Origin: Chloroflexota bacterium
GTDB taxonomy: Bacteria; Chloroflexota; Anaerolineae; Promineifilales; Promineifilaceae
Reading direction: 5' to 3'
Assembly (NCBI GenBank): GCA_014584575.1
Contig: JACTMP010000054.1
Location: forward strand, 62,001-126,000
Length of the DNA: 64,000 nt
Shown here: piece after piece, positions 38,088 to 45,976 of the stretch
How the letters are laid out: every line of letters begins with the position of its first letter
Position numbering within the stretch: the stretch's first letter is position 1
The notes under the pieces: generated by a model
What the model was told of the DNA's origin: nothing
The model's database searches: none
The model's input: the letters and a program-made list of their open reading frames with translations, nothing else
Position numbers and translations under genes: made by a program

Positions 38088-39509
38088 TTATTCGCGGACC
38101 ACCACCGGCAGATAGATATGGTGGATGCTTTCCCACACATATACCTGTACCGGTATGGTTTGGGTAGTAGTCAGGCCGGATGATGCCGACAGAGCGGTGA
38201 TCGTGCCGGTGTAGAGGCCGGTGGGTTGCAGGGGCAGGGTCAACAGCACGGGCATGGTTATATTTTGCCCGGCGGTCAGTGTGCCGGTGGGTGTGAGCGG
38301 CAATGTCAGTGAGAGCGGGGCCGTGGCGGTGGCGGCGATGGCATAAGTGAGGGAGGTGACGCCGCTGTTGTGCAGGTGGAGCACGGCCGTACTCGTCAAT
38401 GGCAGTTGTCCAGGGGTAATGATCGTTGTCAACGCCAGCGGGCTGACTTCCAATATACCGTTGGCTGGCGGCGACACTTTGGGCATGTCGGTGAGCGCCT
38501 GCTCGGCCGGCCGTCCCATTACGGCATAAAAGCGCATCTGCTCACACTCTGGGTAATAGGGCGCTTCGTTGAAGTTCAGATTGAAGATGAACATCGCTTC
38601 CATCCAGGGCCAGTTCGTGGTGGCGTATTCAAACGCGCCGACGAGATTGTCTGCCTGTTTTTGCGGCGACACAATCTGCCACAGGCGGCCTTGCCAGCTT
38701 GGGTCATTCAGGCAATGGTCGGGCGGCTGCGTAATCCAGCCAAATTCGGTGGCCCACATCTTCTTGTGGCCCAGGCCATTTGCCGCCATCAATTCATAGA
38801 GCTTTTCCGCACCGCGAAAACAAAAGCCGTTGGTGCAATTTTGGGTGGGGTCGCCAGAGGGAACATCCGGTGTGGCGTTGTAATCGGCGCTGTAGCCGTA
38901 GGGATGGTAGCCCACGCCATCCAGGCAGTTGCCGCCACCCGCGGCCACAAATTCCAGGAAAAATTCTCGTTCATCCTGGTAGAGGCCGTTGTGGCCGGGA
39001 TGCCCATTCCAGTTGCCCTGCACCCGCCCGGTGGGGGCCAGCCCGGCGGAGATGACCAGTGCGTCGGGGTCGGCGGCTTTAATACGGCCGTAAGCCTCAC
39101 ACAACACCGCTACATAATCGGCGGCAATCGGCGGTGCGGCCCAGCCATAACTGGCGTCCAGATTGGGTTCATTGCCAATTTCATAAGCATCTACAAAACC
39201 CGCCTGCTGCTGGGCCAACTGCTCCACCTCGTCGCCAAAGGCGTCCAGGTTCGTAAAGTCGGTGGCATGGGCGTCAATGCGCAGCAGCACCCGCAGCGGC
39301 AGGCGGCTGCCAGGGCCGTTGAAGACCTTGATCCAGTTGAAACCCATCGCCTGCAACTGGGGCACATCCCAATCGGCCACGTTGAAGCCATAACCAAACG
39401 TGTTGTTGTTTTGTTGTGGTTGGGCGTGCATCAGATGGAGCACGGCCGTTAACAAAACCACCGCCCCCATCAATCCGGCCATCAAGCGAGAGAATTGGCG
39501 TGAAATCAT
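38088..39509 (-). CDS. secreted clan-A glycoside-hydrolase-like protein
   Basis: This 473-residue protein has an N-terminal signal anchor (about residues 8-30). A TIM-barrel glycosidase-like domain of about 300 residues follows. E-I-G-N-E-P-N-L (about residue 110) is the acid/base Asn-Glu motif of clan GH-A, and M-W-A-T-E-F-G-W (about 265) supplies the nucleophile Glu. A beta-rich C-terminal domain with Thr/Leu/Pro repeats (about 360-455) follows, and the chain ends H-I-Y-L-P-V-V-V-R-E. The same kind of tail closes the 1376-residue secreted protein at 55402-59532. The substrate is unknown; plant or microbial polysaccharide breakdown is likely. Confidence 0.75.
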   Translation of the reverse strand: MISRQFSRLMAGLMGAVVLLTAVLHLMHAQPQQNNNTFGYGFNVADWDVPQLQAMGFNWIKVFNGPGSRLPLRVLLRIDAHATDFTNLDAFGDEVEQLAQQQAGFVDAYEIGNEPNLDASYGWAAPPIAADYVAVLCEAYGRIKAADPDALVISAGLAPTGRVQGNWNGHPGHNGLYQDEREFFLEFVAAGGGNCLDGVGYHPYGYSADYNATPDVPSGDPTQNCTNGFCFRGAEKLYELMAANGLGHKKMWATEFGWITQPPDHCLNDPSWQGRLWQIVSPQKQADNLVGAFEYATTNWPWMEAMFIFNLNFNEAPYYPECEQMRFYAVMGRPAEQALTDMPKVSPPANGILEVSPLALTTIITPGQLPLTSTAVLHLHNSGVTSLTYAIAATATAPLSLTLPLTPTGTLTAGQNITMPVLLTLPLQPTGLYTGTITALSASSGLTTTQTIPVQVYVWESIHHIYLPVVVRE

Positions 39510-39526
39510 GTCTATCCCCTTTGATG

Positions 39527-39577
39527 GTAATTGGGTAATTATGCAATTGCGTAATTACCCAATTACTCAATTACTCA
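39527..39577. repeat. intergenic inverted tandem repeat, GGTAATT type
   Basis: GGTAATTGGGTAATTATGC followed by inverted GCGTAATTACCCAATTACTCAATTAC. It lies between the glycosyltransferase and glycosidase-like genes and encodes the end of the former. Confidence 0.88.
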
Positions 39578-40472
39578 ACTGATGTTTGACAATACGAAAC
39601 CAGCCACGCAGTTGAATGCCCGCCAGGATCACGGCCGTGACCCAACCGGGATACTGCTTGCGGTAAAACTTCTGGTAAAAAATCTTCATGGCGCGCACCG
39701 ATTCCTTCGCCACCCGCACCCGTGTCTCTTTGGGCGGGCGGGCAATCTCGGCCGATTCTTTGCGCAGGCCAGAACTGGCCCCTTTGTAATGCAGCACGTC
39801 CACATGAGGATAATAAACGATTTCATAGCCCGCCTGCCAGATGCGGTAACAAAAATCTATATCTTCGCCATAAAAAAAGTACGTTTCGTCCCAACCGCCC
39901 AACTGGCGGCAGAGCGACATGGGCATCATCATAAACGATCCGGCAATCACTTGTACCGGATGCGTGTCGGCGAAGTTGGCGTAGCTCTGGAAATAGCCAT
40001 TGAAATGGGGATTGTTTGGAAAGAGTTTGCCCAGGCCGGCAAAGTGGCAAAAGGCGTTCCAGGGGGTGGGAAAACCACGATGATTGTCCGGGTCGCGCTG
40101 CCCGTTGGGGTAAATGAGCCGCACGGTCAGCGCGCCAACTTGTGGATGGGACTGCATGTAGGCCAGCGGCTCGGCCAGAGCCTGTTCGCTCACCCGCGTG
40201 TCGGAGTTCAAAAAGAGAACATATTCCCCGGTCGCTACGTCCAAGCCACGATTGTTACCGGCGGAAAAGCCCACATTTTGCGGCAGGGCTACGACCTGCA
40301 CGGCCGTATACTTTTGCCGCACCATGTCCACGCTGCCATCGGCGGAGGCATTGTCCACGACGATGATCTCCACGCCACCCGGTGGGGGTACGGCCGTTGC
40401 CAATGAGACCAGGCAATCATCCAAAAGCTGGCGGGTGTTGTAGTTGACAATGATGATGGAGAGGGTAGGCAT
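39567..40472 (-). CDS. family 2 glycosyltransferase
   Basis: From ATG 40472 the product is 301 residues. It has the GT-A fold signatures S-I-I-I-V-N-Y-N-T (residues 4-12), V-D-N-A-S-A-D-G-S-V-D-M (near 46), L-F-L-N-S-D-T-R-V (the D-x-D-like metal site, about 95), and F-F-Y-G-E-D-I-D-F-C-Y-R (about 205-215), typical of rhamnosyl/N-acetylhexosaminyl-type transferases. The C-terminal amphipathic helix rich in R and K probably docks to the membrane. It ends K-H-Q-L-S-N-stop, where the final residues lie in the GGTAATT repeat. It has no obvious polysaccharide cluster around it. Confidence 0.9.
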   Translation of the reverse strand: MPTLSIIIVNYNTRQLLDDCLVSLATAVPPPGGVEIIVVDNASADGSVDMVRQKYTAVQVVALPQNVGFSAGNNRGLDVATGEYVLFLNSDTRVSEQALAEPLAYMQSHPQVGALTVRLIYPNGQRDPDNHRGFPTPWNAFCHFAGLGKLFPNNPHFNGYFQSYANFADTHPVQVIAGSFMMMPMSLCRQLGGWDETYFFYGEDIDFCYRIWQAGYEIVYYPHVDVLHYKGASSGLRKESAEIARPPKETRVRVAKESVRAMKIFYQKFYRKQYPGWVTAVILAGIQLRGWFRIVKHQLSN

Positions 40473-40473
40473 T

Positions 40474-40528
40474 GGATAATTGGGTAATTGAGAGATTGGG
40501 GATTGGAGATTGGGGATTGGAGATTGAT
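40474..40528. repeat. mixed single-arm repeat, GGTAATT and GGAGATTG units
   Basis: Starts ATTGGATAATTGGGTAATTG and continues with GAGATTGGGGATTGG units. Two unit types are joined on one side with no inverted arm. It lies between the ATPase gene and the glycosyltransferase gene. Confidence 0.8.
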
Positions 40529-40563
40529 CGTTCACCCCATCACCCCTTCACCTGCTCACCTGC

Positions 40564-41373
40564 TCACAAATGTCTCAGATATGCCTCCGGGTCATTCAGG
40601 AAGGAGCGGGTGACGGTGACGTGTTCCAGTTCTTCATAGGCCACACGACGGGCGGGGGCGTAGTCAAAGCTGAGGATGGCGGCGCCGGGGTAGGCCATGA
40701 GAATGGGGGAATGGGTGGCGATAATAAACTGGCACTTTTGGGCGGCCATTTGTTTGATCATCGCCAATAGCGTTAACTGGCGGGTGGGGGAAAGCGGCGC
40801 TTCCGGTTCATCCAGCAGGTAAAGGCCGTTGGGTTGCAGGCGGGACTGGAACAGTTCCAGGAAACTTTCGCCGTGTGAATAGCTGTTCAGGTCACGGCCG
40901 TATTGCTGCCGCATCTGGTGTAATTGCCCGGCGAACGGCATCCGCGCCAGATTTTTGGCTTGCTGGGAACGGCCGTTGTACTCCCGGTCTACTCGCTGCA
41001 ATTCTGCCTGCAATTCCGCTTCCATCTGCGCCAACCGTTTGATATAGCCGAAGAAGTCCTCCGCCCGCAAGAAAAAGCCGTGCCGGGTCTTGATAGACCA
41101 GACCAGCTTCAAATGCCCGGCCAACTCCTGGGCGTGGGCCAATGTGTCGTCCTGGGCCAGTTCGGCCGCGCCGACGGTGTGTGCGCCGACGGCCGTCGCC
41201 AATGCCTCTAGCAGCGTAGATTTGCCGGAGCCATTTTCACCGACCAGGATGGTCACGGCCGTGTCCAACACAATTTCCGTATTGCCCTTGATGGCCGGGA
41301 TGTTGAAAGGAAATCGCTCCTGCTGTTCAGAGGGAATGGGCCGAATTTGTATGGCGCGTAAATGGTTGTGCAT
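40564..41373 (-). CDS. AAA/ABC-type ATPase (predicted ATP-binding, OLD-like)
   Basis: This 269-residue protein has Walker A V-G-E-N-G-S-G-K-S-T-L-L (residues 43-54), a helical insert about 100-170 with many Q/R residues, Walker B L-Y-L-L-D-E-P-E-A-P-L-S (about 207-218) and F-I-I-A-T-H-S-P-I-L-M-A, the H-loop of SMC/ABC-like ATPases. It resembles short stand-alone AAA_21/AAA_23 family ATPases found next to many unrelated genes. No transmembrane partner or nuclease partner gene is present. Role unknown. Confidence 0.88.
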   Translation of the reverse strand: MHNHLRAIQIRPIPSEQQERFPFNIPAIKGNTEIVLDTAVTILVGENGSGKSTLLEALATAVGAHTVGAAELAQDDTLAHAQELAGHLKLVWSIKTRHGFFLRAEDFFGYIKRLAQMEAELQAELQRVDREYNGRSQQAKNLARMPFAGQLHQMRQQYGRDLNSYSHGESFLELFQSRLQPNGLYLLDEPEAPLSPTRQLTLLAMIKQMAAQKCQFIIATHSPILMAYPGAAILSFDYAPARRVAYEELEHVTVTRSFLNDPEAYLRHL

Positions 41374-41402
41374 AGCCTAAGTAACGTGGAGTAAATAACC
41401 TA

Positions 41403-41452
41403 CAGGAGATTGGAGATTAGAGATTGGGGATTGCACCAATCTCCAATCTCTT
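41403..41452. repeat. intergenic inverted tandem repeat, GAGATTGG type
   Basis: AGGAGATTGGAGATTAGAGATTGG, loop, then CCAATCTCCAATCTC. It lies between threonine dehydratase and the ATPase gene. Confidence 0.88.
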
Positions 41453-41453
41453 C

Positions 41454-42398
41454 TTAAAAATAGGCCAACAGCGCGGCTATATCCGCATTACCGCCGGAAA
41501 GGATAACGCCGACTCTCTGGCCGGGGGCGGTGTATTGGTTGCTGAAGAGGGGGGCCAGCGCCGCCGCCCCACTGGGTTCCACCACCAGTTTCAGCCGCTG
41601 CCAGAGGAATTTGAGCGTTTCCATGATGGCGTCGTCGGGTACGGCCGTCATGTCATGCACATAGCGCGTCATCACCGCCAGATTGCGCTCGCCAATGGCG
41701 CGGGTGCGCAGGCCGTCGGCAATGGTGTTCGGCACACTGTCTAACTTGACGATACGGCCGTCGCGCCAGGATTGGTTGGCATCGGCCCCCGCCGCCGGTT
41801 CCACGCCGACGACGCGGGTGTGCGGGTTGTGCCCGGCGGCGGCTAACGCGCAGCCGCTAATCAACCCGCCGCCGCCCACCGGCACAAATAGCAGGTCTAA
41901 ATCGCCCACTTCGGCCAACAGTTCTTGCGCGGCCGTACCCTGCCCGGCAATGATCTGCCAGTTGTCAAACGGGTGAATGAGGGTGAAGCCATATTCACCC
42001 ATCAAATCGGCGCACACCCGGTCCCGGTCAATGGCCGGGCAGGTAACGATGTGTGCATCATACCCGGCGGTGGCTGCCTTTTTCACCGCCGGTGAATCAT
42101 CGGGCATGACGATGGTAGCCTGCACGCCCAACAACTGCGCCGCCAGCGCCAGCCCTTGGGCGTGGTTGCCGCTGGAATGGGTGACGACGCCGGCCGCTTT
42201 TTGGGCGGCGCTCAACTGGCTGACGGCGTTGTACGCGCCACGAAATTTGAAAGCGCCGACGCGCTGGAAGTTTTCGCACTTCAGGAAAATCTGGCGACCG
42301 GTTAACCTGTTCAGGGCGCGGGAGGTCATCACCGGGGTGCGGTGGGCAATACCTTGTATGCGGTGGGCGGCCTGGGTCACGGCCGTGGGGTCAATCAT
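41454..42398 (-). CDS. threonine/serine dehydratase (PLP-dependent, catabolic type)
   Basis: A 314-residue fold-type II PLP enzyme. G-A-F-K-F-R-G-A-Y-N-A (about residues 49-59) carries the Schiff-base lysine, S-S-G-N-H-A-Q-G (about 78-85) holds the phosphate/carboxylate loop, V-G-G-G-G-L-I-S-G (about 180) is the Gly loop, and L-S-G-G-N-A-D is near the end. There is no ACT regulatory domain, so it is the short form that acts as threonine/serine ammonia-lyase or a racemase. ATG 42398 is preferred because the longer frame has no conserved sequence upstream. Substrate preference cannot be read from the sequence. Confidence 0.9.
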   Translation of the reverse strand: MIDPTAVTQAAHRIQGIAHRTPVMTSRALNRLTGRQIFLKCENFQRVGAFKFRGAYNAVSQLSAAQKAAGVVTHSSGNHAQGLALAAQLLGVQATIVMPDDSPAVKKAATAGYDAHIVTCPAIDRDRVCADLMGEYGFTLIHPFDNWQIIAGQGTAAQELLAEVGDLDLLFVPVGGGGLISGCALAAAGHNPHTRVVGVEPAAGADANQSWRDGRIVKLDSVPNTIADGLRTRAIGERNLAVMTRYVHDMTAVPDDAIMETLKFLWQRLKLVVEPSGAAALAPLFSNQYTAPGQRVGVILSGGNADIAALLAYF

Positions 42399-42487
42399 GT
42401 TTCTCCTATCAATCAACTTTTGCCTTCGCCGACCTATTTTCTGCCACAACGGGGGGAGGGGCAAGTAAATTGGAAGGGGCTGCTTTT

Positions 42488-44674
42488 TCACGCCGACGGC
42501 CGTTGCCGGAAAAACATGAGAATCAACAGCAACAGCACACCCAAAAGCAGAACGAGGATTACGAATCCGGCGTCTGGCCCGGAGGTTGCCGGGAGCGGCT
42601 GTTTTGCCAGGGGGGTGACCGCGGGGGTGGGGGCGGCCCTGGTTTGCCCAATGACTTGCAGCGGCTCCGGCGTGGGCGCTGTTTGCGCCAGCAAAAAAGT
42701 AACCAGCGTCTCGATCTGCACGGCCGTCAGGCGGTGGCCATAGTCCTGGGGCATAATGTTGGGCAGGCAGGCGCTATTGGGGCAGTGCGGGGCCAGGTAT
42801 ACATTCGGTTCCAGGATGGATTGGCGAATGTAATCGGCCGCCGCCAGCCCCGGCCGCCGCTGCCCGGCAGCCCGACCAATGTCAGACAGGTCTGGTCCTA
42901 CTTTGCCCGCCTCACCCAGGGCGCCAATCTGGTGGCAGACGCTGCAACCGGCGTTGAGGATGATCTCCTCGGCCGTCTCGCCATCAATCGGGCGCGGTGT
43001 GGCCGTGGCGGCCGGGGTTGCCGTAGGGGGTGGCGTGGCTGTTGGCGCTGTGCTGGTTTGTGGCGGCGGCGCAGTCGGCAGGATGATGGCCGGCTGGTAA
43101 AGCGCCAGGGCCGGCTCGGCGCGCAAGATGGCGTAACATTGGTTTATATTGGGCTGCGGATCAGGCATACACCACCAGGGGCCGCCCTTTTTGGTTTTTA
43201 GCAAAGGCACAAACCACAATACCACATCTTCGCCGGTGAGGGTTTCTTCGTCGAGCCATTGGCGCGGCGGTTCGTAGCTGTCACCGGGGCCGGTGAGGAT
43301 GGGGCCATCTCCTTCATTTTCATGGGCGCGCAGCAAAAAGAGGCGCGCCTCGTCCTGCCCAAGCGGGTCGGTGCGCGCCATGCGCCATTTGTAAAGCTGT
43401 GCCTGGTTTTGCCATGCCAGTTGGTAGCCGTCTGGTGAAAGAGGCTGGACAACGGGGTGTATCTCTTGTTCGATTACGGCCGTTACCCATTCCCCCTCGC
43501 CACTGGGCTGTAGTTCCCGCTCCAGGCCCGTAGCCAGCCAATCGGTGGCCTGCCAATGCCAGAGTTCCTGCGAGTCGGCCAGGGCAATGCGCCAGAAGGG
43601 GCGGTAAACGGACAGGTCGTCGCAGCCTGGCCCGTGGGAGACAAAATCAAACTCAAAAGCGCCATCGGCAAAAAGGCGCACGCTTTGTTCATAGCGGTAG
43701 CAGCAAATACAGTTGGGCCAGCGCACAAATTCGGTAAATAGCTGGCGCACTTCAAAGCCATCCGCCAGTTCGATCAACTCGGTGCCGCCATACGGCCGTA
43801 CCGTGGCATTAAACCCGATTTCATCCCGGTAGCCACCCGGCCAACTGGGGTACCAGGTTTCCACCTGCCCCACTTTGGCGCTGTCAAAAACGGGACGGCC
43901 GTTAAAAGTCGCGCCGGTAAAATTGAGGCCATCGTCGGCCGTCATCTCCCAACAGATGCTCCAGCCATCTTGCTGGTGGCAGCCGTCGCTGAAAGCGTCG
44001 CGCTGGCTGAAGGGCGGGGGCACGTTGAGCACCGGTCGGCCGCGTGTGTAAAAGGTGCGCGCCACCCGGCCCTGTTCCAGGTTGACGAAAATGTGGTAGA
44101 TACGGCCGTCGCCCTGTGGCGCATGAAAGGTCAAATCCACGCACCAGTCGCGGCGGCAATCATCGTCCGCCAGCCAGCCAGACATGGGGATCATGGCCGG
44201 TTCGGCCGCGCCAATGTCGCCCAACGTGGCCTGCACCTGTGGGTCGGCGGCGGCAATTTGCAGCGCCAGCGGCAAGATGTGGATGCTGCCCGCAGGCCGG
44301 GCGTGTGGCTCCTCCCAGGCAGCCATGACGGTGTTGCTGGGCAGGTCAATCACCCGGTTCAGTGTGACGCCGCGATCCAGGTCATAAAAGGTTGCCAGGG
44401 CGCAGGTGTAGGCCGGGCAGCCCCAGGGAGCGGCTTCACTTTGCCCCAAACGCACCGCCTGTACAAACTGCGCCTGGCTCAAATCAGGCGGCAGTTCTGC
44501 CAGGCTGAGGGTGCGTGAAGGGTCGCTACCCATGGCCATCATCTGGCTGCTCTTGGCCAGGGCAATGGCGATGCTGTCGTCGCGTTTTCTATGGTTATAG
44601 ATGAGAAGGGCGGCCAGGAGAATGGCCGTTACTAACAGGAGGCGAACAATCGCCCGTTGGCTAGATGAATGCAC
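42488..44674 (-). CDS. membrane-anchored copper-amine-oxidase-like protein fused to cytochrome c
   Basis: A 728-residue protein begins GTG 44674, immediately after the sucB stop. An N-terminal membrane segment spans 8-26. Residues about 50-510 resemble the catalytic half of copper amine oxidases: W-Y-P-S-W-P-G-G-Y-R-D-E-I-G-F-N-A, an F-A-D-G-A-F-E-F-D-F strand, and E-D-V-V-L-W-F-V-P near 482 with W-W-C-M-P-D-P after it. The expected N-Y-[DE] quinone tyrosine motif is not seen; N-C-I-C-C-Y-R-Y (321-328) stands there. After a T-A-T-P-P-P linker comes a c-type heme site C577-S-V-C580-H581, with a candidate Met ligand at M641, and a C-terminal membrane helix (703-721). A redox role outside the membrane is likely. 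Confidence 0.6.
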   Translation of the reverse strand: MHSSSQRAIVRLLLVTAILLAALLIYNHRKRDDSIAIALAKSSQMMAMGSDPSRTLSLAELPPDLSQAQFVQAVRLGQSEAAPWGCPAYTCALATFYDLDRGVTLNRVIDLPSNTVMAAWEEPHARPAGSIHILPLALQIAAADPQVQATLGDIGAAEPAMIPMSGWLADDDCRRDWCVDLTFHAPQGDGRIYHIFVNLEQGRVARTFYTRGRPVLNVPPPFSQRDAFSDGCHQQDGWSICWEMTADDGLNFTGATFNGRPVFDSAKVGQVETWYPSWPGGYRDEIGFNATVRPYGGTELIELADGFEVRQLFTEFVRWPNCICCYRYEQSVRLFADGAFEFDFVSHGPGCDDLSVYRPFWRIALADSQELWHWQATDWLATGLERELQPSGEGEWVTAVIEQEIHPVVQPLSPDGYQLAWQNQAQLYKWRMARTDPLGQDEARLFLLRAHENEGDGPILTGPGDSYEPPRQWLDEETLTGEDVVLWFVPLLKTKKGGPWWCMPDPQPNINQCYAILRAEPALALYQPAIILPTAPPPQTSTAPTATPPPTATPAATATPRPIDGETAEEIILNAGCSVCHQIGALGEAGKVGPDLSDIGRAAGQRRPGLAAADYIRQSILEPNVYLAPHCPNSACLPNIMPQDYGHRLTAVQIETLVTFLLAQTAPTPEPLQVIGQTRAAPTPAVTPLAKQPLPATSGPDAGFVILVLLLGVLLLLILMFFRQRPSA

Positions 44675-45886
44675 TTAGCCCTCCAGCAGCAGCGTTTCCG
44701 GCTCTTCGATCAATTCTTTCAGGCGCACCAGGAATTGTACGGCTTCACGGCCGTCTACAATCCGGTGGTCGTAACTCAGCGCCAGGTACATCATGGGGTG
44801 GATGACTACTTCGCCGTTTTGGGCAATGGGGCGTTCGTCAATGCGGTGCAGCCCCAGGATGCCTACCTGCGGCGGGTTCAAAATGGGTGTACTCAGCAGC
44901 GAGCCAAAAACGCCGCCATTGGTGATGGTAAACGTGCCGCCGCGCAAATCTTCCAGCGTCAGTGACCCATCCCGCGCTTTGGTGGAAAAGTTACGCACTG
45001 CCTGTTCAATGGCCGCAAATGACAGCCGGTCAGCGTCCCGGATGACGGGCACTACCAAGCCTTCTTCCGCTCCTACCGCCATGCCAATGTCGTAATACTT
45101 TTTGAGGATGATCTCGTCGCCGTCAATTTCGGCGTTCAACTGCGGGAAGACCTTCAGCGCGCCCACGGCCGCCTTGACAAAAAAGGACATAAACCCCAAC
45201 TTGACGCCGTGCCGCTTCAAAAAGGCGGGGCCGCGCCGTTGACGCACTTCTATCACCGCGCTCATGTCCACCTCGTTGAAGGTGGTGAGCATGGCGGCGG
45301 TGTGCTGCGCTTCCACCAGCCGTTGGGCGATGGTGCGGCGGCGGCGGGACATGCGGATGCGCTCCTCAGGACGGCCGTTGCCAGATTGGGACACGGATGG
45401 GGCAGGATGAACGGAGGATGGCATGGGTGATGGGGTAGGCGGCTGTTTTTGCAGATGTTTTTCCACATCCTGGCGGGTGACACGGCCCTGCGTCCCACTC
45501 CCTTCTACTTTTGACACGTCCACCCCTTCAGCGGCGGCTACTCTTTGGGCAACAGGGGTAGCGGTTGGTTGGCGGGCTGGTGTTGGTGGGGTGGCAACGG
45601 CCGTCCCCTCGCCATCCGCTTTATCCGCTTTCCCATCCGCTGCCGCTCCATCTGGTTCAATCTCCGCCAGCACGTCGCCAATCTGCACATCGGCCCCCTG
45701 TTGGTGCAAAATGCGCGCCAGCACCCCGGCCGTTTCCGCGCTTACCTCCAGGTCAACCTTGTCCGTTTCCAATTCCACCAGCACGTCGCCTACGGACACG
45801 GTCTCTCCTTCCTGTTTGTGCCACTCCCCTACCGTTGCCTCTACCACCGATTCGCCCAGTTCGGGGACGGTTATTTTGATGCTCAT
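44675..45886 (-). CDS. sucB: 2-oxoglutarate dehydrogenase E2 (dihydrolipoyl succinyltransferase)
   Basis: A 403-residue E2 subunit. Residues 1-76 form a lipoyl domain with the lipoyl lysine K43 in E-T-D-K-V-D-L-E-V. A Pro/Ala/Thr linker follows. A peripheral-subunit-binding domain is at about 110-150 (V-A-Q-R-V-A-A-A-E-G-V-D). The catalytic domain spans about 175-403 with R-M-S-R-R-R-R-T-I-A-Q-R-L-V and the active site L-S-Y-D-H-R-I-V-D-G-R-E-A (H and D conserved). It lies directly behind sucA, as in most bacteria. The E3 (lpd) gene is not in the window. Confidence 0.95.
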   Translation of the reverse strand: MSIKITVPELGESVVEATVGEWHKQEGETVSVGDVLVELETDKVDLEVSAETAGVLARILHQQGADVQIGDVLAEIEPDGAAADGKADKADGEGTAVATPPTPARQPTATPVAQRVAAAEGVDVSKVEGSGTQGRVTRQDVEKHLQKQPPTPSPMPSSVHPAPSVSQSGNGRPEERIRMSRRRRTIAQRLVEAQHTAAMLTTFNEVDMSAVIEVRQRRGPAFLKRHGVKLGFMSFFVKAAVGALKVFPQLNAEIDGDEIILKKYYDIGMAVGAEEGLVVPVIRDADRLSFAAIEQAVRNFSTKARDGSLTLEDLRGGTFTITNGGVFGSLLSTPILNPPQVGILGLHRIDERPIAQNGEVVIHPMMYLALSYDHRIVDGREAVQFLVRLKELIEEPETLLLEG

Positions 45887-45906
45887 GCTTTGCTTCCTTG
45901 TTGTTG

Positions 45907-45976
45907 ATGAGATTGGGAGATTAGGAGATTGGGAGATTGCGCCAATCTCTCAATCTCTCAATCTCTAATCTCCAAA
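45907..45976. repeat. intergenic inverted tandem repeat, GAGATTGG type
   Basis: GAGATTGGGAGATTAGGAGATTGG, short loop, then the inverted AATCTCTCAATCTCTAATCTCC. It encodes the last residues of SucA (G-D) and its TAG stop. Confidence 0.88.
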
